DNA from: Nitrospirota bacterium
GTDB taxonomy: Bacteria; Nitrospirota; Nitrospiria; Nitrospirales; Nitrospiraceae
Assembly (NCBI GenBank): GCA_020028195.1
Contig: JAHWYE010000068.1
Coordinates: 1 to 7,536 of the forward strand
DNA: 7,536 bases
Direction of reading: 5' to 3'
The position numbers and the translations under genes were made by a program. Under the pieces are notes generated by a model that saw nothing but the letters and a program-made list of their open reading frames with translations, was not told the DNA's origin and searched no databases. Shown piece by piece: positions 1 through 4,766 of the stretch. Every line of letters begins with the position of its first letter. The stretch's first letter is position 1.

Positions 1-534
1 TCGGATCCTCGCATCGTCATCACGAAGCGCCTCGACCAAGGTATCGTACGAAGCTGGAGCCTCCAGCAACGCTAAGGCCTGGACGGCGGCTCGCTTGGTC
101 GGCGTGTCCGCCTGCCGCAGGGTCGCTGTCAGCCTCTCAACTATGTGTGGGGTCGCGCGAATCGCTCCCAAGGCCTGCGCCGCGGCGGTCTTCACCTCAT
201 CTGACGGATCCCCTAGCCTCTCTACCAGCGCGTCGCCCACTTGATCCATCACCTCATCGCCCAGATTCCCTAGGGCCCAGGCGCTGTCGCGGCGAACGAC
301 GGGATCAGGGTCTCTCAGCTTTTCCACCAAGGCCGGGGCCGCTTGAGGACTGGCAATCTTTCCCAGCGCCGTCGCAGCTGTTTGCCGGACATCCGGATTC
401 GGATCGTTGAGCAGCTCCACCAAGCGAGGAATCAGCGCGTCGGGGTCGATCACCGGTCCCTCCGCGACGCATCCTGCGATGAGGCCCACCAGCAGCAGGG
501 TCATCACCAAGGAGGGCGTGACGGCGAGAGGCAC
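1..534 (-). CDS. HEAT-repeat lipoprotein, 3' end cut by window edge
   Basis: 178 codons are visible and the C-terminus lies outside the window. The N-terminus is a lipoprotein signal: a hydrophobic stretch (about residues 9-20) ends in the lipobox L-I-A-G-Cys22, so the mature protein should be lipid-anchored. From residue 34 on it is a string of HEAT (PBS-lyase-like) repeats, at about 35-62, 66-92, 98-125, 131-158 and a fifth starting at 164. Each has the pattern LVexL.dp.p.VR..Aa.ALG.i. Such repeats form a superhelical protein-binding scaffold, so a role in holding another envelope protein is inferred; no catalytic motif is seen. GTG at 534 is the first usable start after the upstream in-frame stop. 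It begins 5 bases after the tatA-like stop, so the two are almost certainly one operon. The signal lacks the usual Lys/Arg before the hydrophobic core, and no good ribosome site precedes the GTG (an AAGGCGA lies a little far upstream), so translational coupling to tatA is likely. Confident on fold, unsure of function. Confidence 0.85.
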   Translation of the reverse strand, partial: MPLAVTPSLVMTLLLVGLIAGCVAEGPVIDPDALIPRLVELLNDPNPDVRQTAATALGKIASPQAAPALVEKLRDPDPVVRRDSAWALGNLGDEVMDQVGDALVERLGDPSDEVKTAAAQALGAIRATPHIVERLTATLRQADTPTKRAAVQALALLEAPASYDTLVEALRDDDARIR

Positions 535-539
535 GGGAT

Positions 540-1334
540 CTACGTCGCCTTGGGCGGGTCTTCTTGCGTAGCGGGCATCTGCTTGGCCGCTTCCACTGAT
601 TGCTCGATCTCCTTTTGTGCGGCGTCCAGCTCGGCTTGAATGGTCCGCATTTCCGGATCAATCGAGCCCCGTACATCCGCAACGGCCTGGCGAAACGTGC
701 GGAGCGCGTCACCTAACCCTTCGCCGAGACTTTGCATTTCCTGGGGCGACGGGGCCGCGCTCTGGGAAGTCTTGGCTTTCAGGGCAGCTTGTTGAGCTTG
801 CACTCTCGCGACGGCATCCTTGTTCACGACGGCTGACGGGCGTTTCAGCACCGGTTTTGGCTGAGCAGATGGCGGCAGAGCGGGGTAGACCCCTCGTGAT
901 GCAGGCTGCGGAGCCTGCCGGTCTTCCATGGTGGCTGGCTGGGCTGTTTGGCCGGCAGATGGCCGTGGACGGGGTGGTTGAGGGGGCTGCGGCCCGACCC
1001 CGGCTGCCATGATAGCTGCCGTGGTCCCTGGGGTCAACTCGGGCCCAGGTTGGTAGGGCGCGGTGGGTTTGCCCTGGGCTGGCTGAGCCGCGACCTGTGG
1101 GTTCGACGCCACCTGCGCCTCTTCTATCGGCGACTGTGGAGCGGTGCCAGTCGGGGCTGTGTTTGGGTTCGCATTGGGATCAAGTGGAGGGGGCGCTTCA
1201 TGCACCTCTTTCTTGAACCCCTTGAGCGCCTTGCCCAACCCCTCTCCAATCTGCGGGAGCCGTCCGGCCCCGAAGATGATGAGGACGATGGCCACGATGA
1301 TGATCAGTTCTGAAAATCCCAACGTGCCGAACAT
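540..1334 (-). CDS. tatA: TatA/TatB-family Sec-independent translocase subunit with long Pro/Ala linker and second helix motif
   Basis: 264 residues. The N-terminus is a textbook TatA/E: a membrane helix at about residues 7-21 (SELIIIVAIVLIIFG), the Phe21-Gly22 hinge, then an amphipathic helix from Arg25 (RLPQIGEGLGKALKGFKKEV, to residue 44). TatA oligomers form the passage for folded proteins with twin-arginine signals. Typical TatA is 60-90 residues. Here residues 48-170 are a low-complexity Pro/Ala/Gln/Thr linker, followed by Ala/Gln/Lys-rich helix (171-190) and a charged helical segment (200-252). That segment opens with LGEGLGDALRTFRQAV (203-218), which copies the first amphipathic helix (IGEGLGKALKGFKKEV, 29-44), and continues as a likely coiled coil much like the C-terminal part of TatB. 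ATG at 1334 is preceded by AGGA 4 bases upstream. It lies downstream of the M24 peptidase with its own promoter, and upstream of the HEAT lipoprotein. Whether it serves as TatA or TatB cannot be told from the sequence. Confidence 0.9.
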   Translation of the reverse strand: MFGTLGFSELIIIVAIVLIIFGAGRLPQIGEGLGKALKGFKKEVHEAPPPLDPNANPNTAPTGTAPQSPIEEAQVASNPQVAAQPAQGKPTAPYQPGPELTPGTTAAIMAAGVGPQPPQPPRPRPSAGQTAQPATMEDRQAPQPASRGVYPALPPSAQPKPVLKRPSAVVNKDAVARVQAQQAALKAKTSQSAAPSPQEMQSLGEGLGDALRTFRQAVADVRGSIDPEMRTIQAELDAAQKEIEQSVEAAKQMPATQEDPPKAT

Positions 1335-1338
1335 GTCG

Positions 1339-1342
1339 TCCT
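1339..1342 (-). promoter_or_regulatory. ribosome binding site of the tatA-like gene
   Basis: AGGA on the minus strand (TCCT on the plus strand) within GGCAGGACGAC, ending 4 bases before the ATG at 1334. It supports that ATG as the start. The spacing is slightly short but normal for an SD core. Confidence 0.6.
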
Positions 1343-1370
1343 GCCTTTAGATGACAACCAGGCTCTGCAA

Positions 1371-1400
1371 ACTCTATCTGCTGGGATTGACCGGTGTCAA
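1371..1400 (-). promoter_or_regulatory. sigma70-like promoter of tatA-like gene and HEAT lipoprotein
   Basis: Minus strand: a perfect -35 TTGACA (1395-1400), an 18-base spacer, then TAGAGT (1371-1376), which matches TATAAT at 4 of 6 positions. The start of transcription would fall near 1364, giving a leader of about 30 bases that contains the AGGA ribosome site. The promoter lies between the peptidase stop and the tatA start, so the two-gene unit can be expressed apart from the peptidase. Confidence 0.5.
1387..1400. promoter_or_regulatory. 14-bp palindrome overlapping the tatA -35 box (possible operator)
   Basis: Plus strand TTGACCGGTGTCAA: perfect 5-bp arms TTGAC and GTCAA around a 4-base centre CGGT. 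The right arm is most of the predicted -35 element read on the other strand. A bound regulator would block or contact RNA polymerase here. A dyad of this size can also occur by chance, so the operator role is inference. Confidence 0.3.
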
Positions 1401-1418
1401 GCTTGATGGCAGGGGAAT

Positions 1419-1453
1419 GGCTAGGGGCAAGAGGCTAGAGGCATAGGGCAGAG
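1419..1453. repeat. degenerate 7-bp tandem repeat, five units, consensus GGCWAGR
   Basis: Five consecutive heptamers each start with GGC: GGCTAGG, GGCAAGA, GGCTAGA, GGCATAG and GGCAGAG. A possible sixth unit, GGCAGGG, lies at 1408-1414, separated by GAAT. The run sits between the peptidase stop (1480) and the promoter of the tatA-like gene and contains no gene. It may be a drifting simple repeat or a remnant of a dispersed intergenic repeat family; no function is apparent. Confidence 0.6.
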
Positions 1454-1479
1454 TGACCTAGAGCCAATCGCCTCCTGCC

Positions 1480-2694
1480 TCACGCCTTCGTCAGAATCGG
1501 AACGATTTCCATCTGCAGCGGCTGGCCGAATACGATGGCTTCGCGGTCGGACAGATAAACATCCAGTTCGCTCCGGATGCCGAATTGGCCGGCCAGGTAG
1601 ATGCCAGGCTCGATGGAAAAGCAGGTTCTCGGCATGAGGCGGCGCCCATCTCTGGTCTCCAGATTATCAATGTTCGCGCCGTTGCCATGCACTTCCTCAC
1701 CGATGGAGTGCCCAGTGCGATGCAGGAACCGATCTTCGTAGCCGGCGTTCCGGACGACCTGCCGGCAGACCTCATCCACCTCCCAGCCGCAGGGAAAGTC
1801 TCCGGCCACGACGCGAGCCCGGACGAAAGCCAGCGCGGCGTCGCGCGCCTCCCGCACGATCCCGAAAATCTCGCTCTCGCGAGTCGGAGCCGTGGAGCCG
1901 ACGTAGCCAGTCCAGGTAATGTCCGCATAGACGCTGCCGGACTCTGGACTCTTGGCCCAGAGATCAATCAAGACCAAGTCGCCCGCGCCGATCCGAGCTG
2001 ATCCGTTCGGGCCTGGTGTGTAATGGGGATCCGCGCTGTGGGCGTTGACTGCGGCAATCGGAGGGCTGGACGTGATCAAGCCATGGGCATCAATGCGCGA
2101 CAGGATGAACTGCTGCAGATCGTACTCGGTGAGAGAAGTACGGGCACTGACCGATGCCCCCACGTGCGTGAAAGCTTCATCCACGATCCGCCGAAGCTTT
2201 GCCGCTGCATCGCGGTGGGAGTCGAGCTGATGATCGTTCCAAACCGCCTCAAACTGCTGGACCAGATCTGCGGAGGTGACCACTTCAATTCCGAGACTCC
2301 TGATCAGCTCGATGGTCCCGGCGTCCACCCGCGAAATGTAGGGGATGGCGTTCAGAGGCGAGTACTGCATGGCGACTTGCTTGGCCTTGTCCAGGATGCG
2401 GGCCAGGCAAGTCTGTTGTTCATCCCAGGAGGCATACTGCACGGTCTCTCCGGGCAACTCGTCAAGCGTATGAGGCTCGATCCTGTGGACCAGTTTCACC
2501 GTCCGCCCCTGGGCCGGAATCCAATAGTACCAGCGGCGGGTCACATGTCTGGTCGGATCGAGGCGGAGCACCCGATAGCCCAGCGGATCGCTGCCACGGA
2601 AGTCATAGAACAGCCACCCGTCGAGGCCCGGCACCGCTCGCAGGGCTTGCTGGATCTCAGCGATGCGCTGTTGGTCAGCAGGTCTGTCGATCAT
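1480..2694 (-). CDS. M24 family metallopeptidase (Xaa-Pro aminopeptidase/dipeptidase type)
   Basis: 404 residues, a normal length for this family. Residues about 10-155 form the creatinase-type N-terminal domain; residues about 160-400 form the pita-bread catalytic domain. All five dinuclear-metal ligands are visible: Asp244 (VLIDLW), Asp258 (YADITW), His329 (HRTGHSIG), Glu362 (FSIEPGIY) and Glu376 (IRSELDV). The supporting histidines H224 (DPHYTPG) and H336 (EEVHGNGAN) are also present. The enzyme should release N-terminal residues preceding proline from peptides, or split X-Pro dipeptides, in the cytoplasm; no signal peptide is seen. ATG at 2694 is the first start after an in-frame TAA just 12 bases upstream, so the N-terminus is well fixed. 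There is no clear Shine-Dalgarno. It is transcribed away from the gene at 2814 and towards tatA. The exact substrate (pepP-like or pepQ-like) cannot be decided. Confidence 0.92.
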   Translation of the reverse strand: MIDRPADQQRIAEIQQALRAVPGLDGWLFYDFRGSDPLGYRVLRLDPTRHVTRRWYYWIPAQGRTVKLVHRIEPHTLDELPGETVQYASWDEQQTCLARILDKAKQVAMQYSPLNAIPYISRVDAGTIELIRSLGIEVVTSADLVQQFEAVWNDHQLDSHRDAAAKLRRIVDEAFTHVGASVSARTSLTEYDLQQFILSRIDAHGLITSSPPIAAVNAHSADPHYTPGPNGSARIGAGDLVLIDLWAKSPESGSVYADITWTGYVGSTAPTRESEIFGIVREARDAALAFVRARVVAGDFPCGWEVDEVCRQVVRNAGYEDRFLHRTGHSIGEEVHGNGANIDNLETRDGRRLMPRTCFSIEPGIYLAGQFGIRSELDVYLSDREAIVFGQPLQMEIVPILTKA

Positions 2695-2703
2695 CCCAAC
2701 GCC

Positions 2704-2732
2704 ATCTTATCGCCGCCTCTCAAGGCCGTCAA
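2704..2732 (-). promoter_or_regulatory. promoter of the M24 peptidase, very close to its ATG
   Basis: Minus strand: TTGACG (2727-2732, 5 of 6 to consensus), exactly 17 bases, then TAAGAT (2704-2709, 4 of 6). Only 9 bases separate the -10 from the ATG at 2694, so transcription should begin within about 1-4 bases of the start codon. This fits the lack of a ribosome site and suggests a leaderless message. Confidence 0.45.
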
Positions 2733-2760
2733 TCCGATGTGTCAGGTGGTTCAGATGGCA

Positions 2761-2769
2761 TGCTACAAT
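2761..2769 (+). promoter_or_regulatory. extended -10 promoter of the gene at 2814
   Basis: TGCTACAAT: the TGn extension followed by TACAAT (5 of 6 to TATAAT). No good -35 is visible at 16-18 bases upstream, which is common for extended -10 promoters. Transcription would start near 2776, which favours the ATG at 2814 over earlier in-frame ATGs at 2739 and 2760 as the gene's start. Confidence 0.5.
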
Positions 2770-2813
2770 GCGCCGATGTTCGCTCCGTAAAGAGCGCAGG
2801 CCCAAACACGAGC

Positions 2814-3263
2814 ATGTCGTCGGTTCCGACCCCAGAGCTGCCGCAGTACCGTGTGACGCTCTTCTTCGGCCCCGAGCCGGTGAAGGCAACACCCTCCCGC
2901 GTCTGCTGCGTCTTCAACGTCAAGAAACGGAGTTGGAAAGGGGGCGTGCAGATTGCGGTCGAGCTAGAGGAGGACCAACTTGCCCGCGCTCGCCAAGCGA
3001 TCGGGTTCGAACACTGGCTGGAGAATGTCTTGGCCGGAATCCCTGATGATGAGCGTGATGACGTCCAGAGTCGCGCGCAGGACCTGTTGGTGCAAGGACT
3101 CTGTTCGCTCAAACTCGACCTCGCAGTCGAAGTCGGCATCCGACAGGAGAACGGTTGTCTTGCAGGAGACGCACTGGTCAAAGAGTTGGATCAAGCGGTG
3201 TCTGACCAGAGAGCGCGGATTCAATCACAGATTCTGACGGAGTTGGACCTGGAAGAAGGATGA
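2814..3263 (+). CDS. hypothetical protein of 149 residues, unrecognised
   Basis: Starts MSSVPTPELPQYRVTLFFGP. The frame stays open upstream to an ATG at 2739, but that would place the predicted promoter inside the gene, so the ATG at 2814 is preferred; its ribosome site is weak. The N-terminal third (about residues 11-50) alternates hydrophobic and polar residues, as in beta strands, and contains a Cys-Cys pair (SRVCCVFNVKK). The rest is acidic and helix-rich (EEDQLARARQAI, DDVQSRAQDLLVQG, DQAVSDQRARIQSQIL). There is no signal peptide or membrane segment, so it is probably cytoplasmic. It is divergent from the M24 peptidase across a 119-bp gap. Codon use matches its GC-rich neighbours, which supports it as a real resident gene. 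I do not recognise the family and assign no function. Confidence 0.75.
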   Translation: MSSVPTPELPQYRVTLFFGPEPVKATPSRVCCVFNVKKRSWKGGVQIAVELEEDQLARARQAIGFEHWLENVLAGIPDDERDDVQSRAQDLLVQGLCSLKLDLAVEVGIRQENGCLAGDALVKELDQAVSDQRARIQSQILTELDLEEG

Positions 3264-3272
3264 CTCAGGGGT

Positions 3273-3300
3273 TTGCATTCGAGACCGAATTTGCTATAAC
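3273..3300 (+). promoter_or_regulatory. promoter of the exported-protein/C26 hydrolase operon
   Basis: TTGCAT (3273-3278), 16 bases, then TATAAC (3295-3300) with a TG extension at 3292-3293 (TGCTATAAC). Transcription would begin near 3307, giving a leader of about 76 bases before the GTG at 3383. It begins only 9 bases after the stop of the preceding gene. Confidence 0.55.
3277..3290. promoter_or_regulatory. 14-bp palindrome between -35 and -10 (possible operator)
   Basis: ATTCG-AGAC-CGAAT: perfect 5-bp arms around a 4-base centre, filling most of the spacer between the predicted -35 and -10. The dyad is flanked by TTTGC on both sides as a direct repeat (3272-3276 and 3290-3294 region). The position suits a repressor or a MerR-type spacer-binding activator. 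The function is inferred. Confidence 0.35.
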
Positions 3301-3369
3301 CAAGTCGACGATAGAACCCGCGCACGCCACCAGGTACACATCAGGCGACGCCAGACAACCACATTGAAG

Positions 3370-3375
3370 AGGAGG
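3370..3375 (+). promoter_or_regulatory. strong Shine-Dalgarno fixing a GTG start
   Basis: AGGAGG, part of a longer AGGAGGGAGG, lies 7 bases before the GTG at 3383. This near-perfect site decides the GTG as the start of the downstream gene. Confidence 0.8.
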
Positions 3376-3382
3376 GAGGCAC

Positions 3383-3847
3383 GTGCACAATTTCCAGGGA
3401 GAATGTCTGATCGGCACGCAGAACAGCTTTCTAGCCCAATTGAGGAAAGCTGTAGCAGTGGTCATGGTGCTTTCGATGTGTCACCTGACTGTAATCCCCA
3501 TCGCCTGGGGACAGGGGAAGGAGGAGGGCAGCACTGAAGCCACCGAGTCCCAGGGTGGCCTTGGCGTGGCCAGTGTGTTGCTCACAATCCCTTACGGGAT
3601 CGTCAAGGTCGTTTATGCGGGGCTCGGTGCAATTATCGGCGGATTCGCCTATGTGTTGACCGGGTTTGACGAAAAACCAGCCAAGAAGATTTGGGACACC
3701 AGTTTACGGGGCACCTACGTGATCACGCCCGAGCATCTGAAGGGAGATAAGCCGGTTCGCTTCCTCGGGGTGCCGCCAGAAGAGGAGGCGGCCTCCCAGC
3801 AGCCGTCGGGCGAACCAGCGCCAATGGCTCCAGAACCGCCGAAATAA
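3383..3847 (+). CDS. small exported or membrane-anchored protein of unknown function
   Basis: 154 residues from a GTG with a strong ribosome site. An N-terminal hydrophobic segment (about 22-41, after Arg21-Lys22) ends in A-W-G-Gln, a plausible signal-peptidase I site near residue 43. A second hydrophobic, Gly-rich segment (59-93, including PYGIVKVVYAGLGAIIGGFAY) is followed by a polar block (about 95-129) with the striking stretch KIWDTSLRGTYVITPEHLKG and then KPVRFLGV. The tail is Pro/Glu/Ala-rich. The WDTSLRGTYVITPEHL block looks like a conserved family signature, which I recall only vaguely from Nitrospira-like and other envelope proteins, without a named function. Its stop TAA shares its last A with the ATG of the next gene, so the two are translationally coupled. 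It probably sits in the inner membrane or periplasm. Confidence 0.8.
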   Translation: MHNFQGECLIGTQNSFLAQLRKAVAVVMVLSMCHLTVIPIAWGQGKEEGSTEATESQGGLGVASVLLTIPYGIVKVVYAGLGAIIGGFAYVLTGFDEKPAKKIWDTSLRGTYVITPEHLKGDKPVRFLGVPPEEEAASQQPSGEPAPMAPEPPK

Positions 3848-4587
3848 TGAAGCCGCTTGTCGGGGTCACGCCGGATTTCAACGCAGGCGACCGGGAGGAC
3901 ATGGGGGGGCGCGAGCCCACGTACTTCCTGCGGGCTCGCTATCCCCGCGCGATCGAAGAGCTGGGCGGCGTCCCGCTCATTCTTCCACTCACCGGAGACC
4001 GAGCGTTACAGCAGCGTCTGCTGAAGGGGCTGGACGGTCTGCTGCTGACCGGGAGCGGACCGGACCTCCCTCCCGGTCTGTACGGGGAGCGCCAGCGATT
4101 CCGGTACCGTGTGATGAGCCAACAGCGCTACGAGTTTGAGCTGGGAATGGCGCGCCTAGCAGCAGACGCCGGTCTGCCGACCTTGGGTATCTGCGGCGGC
4201 ATGCAGGCGATCAATGTGGCGCTCGGGGGCAGCCTTGTCCAGGACATCCCCTCGCAGATTTCTGCCGCGCTTCCCCATCGGGCGCCAGGGCCGGCCACTC
4301 GGCTATCGCATTCGATTCAGGTGGCCCCGCGAAGCCTGCTGCGCCGCATCGTGGGACAGGCCAAGATTCGCGTGAACAGCTCGCACCACCAGTCGGTGAA
4401 TCGTCTGGCGTCCTCGCTGGTGGCCAGTGCCGTCGCCCCGGATGGGATCATCGAGGCGATCGAGGCGAATGCATCATACCGGCACCCGTTCTTGCTGGGG
4501 GTCCAGTGGCATCCGGAATTTCTCTACGACCGCTACGCCATTCAGCGACGGCTCTTTCTGGCTTTCCTGAGAGCCGCCCGCGCCTGA
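3847..4587 (+). CDS. class I glutamine amidotransferase-like hydrolase, peptidase C26 (PuuD type)
   Basis: 246 residues, the usual size of gamma-glutamyl-gamma-aminobutyrate hydrolase-like proteins. The catalytic nucleophile is Cys116 in LGICGGMQ. The His-Glu pair is His222 and Glu224 in VQWHPEF. The oxyanion region is GLLLTGSGPDLPP (residues 64-76), where PuuD proteins have GG.D..P. The family motif VNSSHHQSV is at 177-184. These proteins hydrolyse gamma-glutamyl amide bonds, as in the gamma-glutamylated putrescine/GABA route, but many family members are uncharacterised and no gamma-glutamylputrescine synthetase is in this window. No signal peptide, so cytoplasmic. Its ATG overlaps the stop of the preceding membrane protein by one base (TAATG). 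The permease gene follows 179 bp downstream from its own promoter. The family is firm; the substrate is not. Confidence 0.92.
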   Translation: MKPLVGVTPDFNAGDREDMGGREPTYFLRARYPRAIEELGGVPLILPLTGDRALQQRLLKGLDGLLLTGSGPDLPPGLYGERQRFRYRVMSQQRYEFELGMARLAADAGLPTLGICGGMQAINVALGGSLVQDIPSQISAALPHRAPGPATRLSHSIQVAPRSLLRRIVGQAKIRVNSSHHQSVNRLASSLVASAVAPDGIIEAIEANASYRHPFLLGVQWHPEFLYDRYAIQRRLFLAFLRAARA

Positions 4588-4605
4588 TCCGGACAGGATG
4601 TCGGA
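4588..4605 (+). other. small hairpin directly after the C26 hydrolase stop
   Basis: TCCGGACA (4588-4595) pairs with TGTCGGA (4599-4605) with one bulged G and a 3-base loop. It begins at the first base after the stop codon. There is no U-run after it (ACAAACCCCC follows), so it is not a standard intrinsic terminator; it could protect a 3' end or be chance. Confidence 0.25.
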
Positions 4606-4701
4606 ACAAACCCCCATCCCCCCGTTCGCCCAGCCAATGTTTTCCGGTACTTCCAGGGACAGGGCTCCAGATGGGCTCGCCATGACCGCCCGCTGGCTTG
4701 G

Positions 4702-4729
4702 TCGACCTGAGTTTCTGACCTGCTATACT
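4702..4729 (+). promoter_or_regulatory. extended -10 promoter of the APC permease
   Basis: TCGACC (4702-4707, 4 of 6 to TTGACA), 16 bases, then TATACT (4724-4729, 5 of 6) with TG at 4721-4722, giving TGCTATACT. Transcription would begin near 4736, with a leader of about 30 bases carrying the ribosome site. Confidence 0.6.
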
Positions 4730-4754
4730 TTCTTTAAACGTCTCTTCTCCCTGA

Positions 4755-4760
4755 TGGAGG
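4755..4760 (+). promoter_or_regulatory. Shine-Dalgarno fixing the permease GTG start
   Basis: TGGAGG lies 6 bases before the GTG at 4767. Another GTG at 4763 is out of frame and too close to the site, so 4767 is chosen. Confidence 0.7.
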
Positions 4761-4766
4761 CCGTGA

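Noticed and set aside
147..410. Plus-strand frame opposite the HEAT lipoprotein, and similar frames at 343-639, 617-1012 and 948-1313
   Set aside because: They are shadows of the HEAT and tatA-like genes, with no ribosome site or recognisable domain.
2023..2790. 255-codon plus-strand frame antisense to the M24 peptidase
   Set aside because: It lies opposite an intact metallopeptidase with all catalytic ligands; long antisense frames are expected in GC-rich genes, and its translation has no domain features.
2739..2813. 25-residue N-terminal extension of the gene at 2814 (ATGs at 2739 and 2760)
   Set aside because: The predicted -10 at 2764-2769 would lie inside the coding region, and the extension reads as unstructured sequence.
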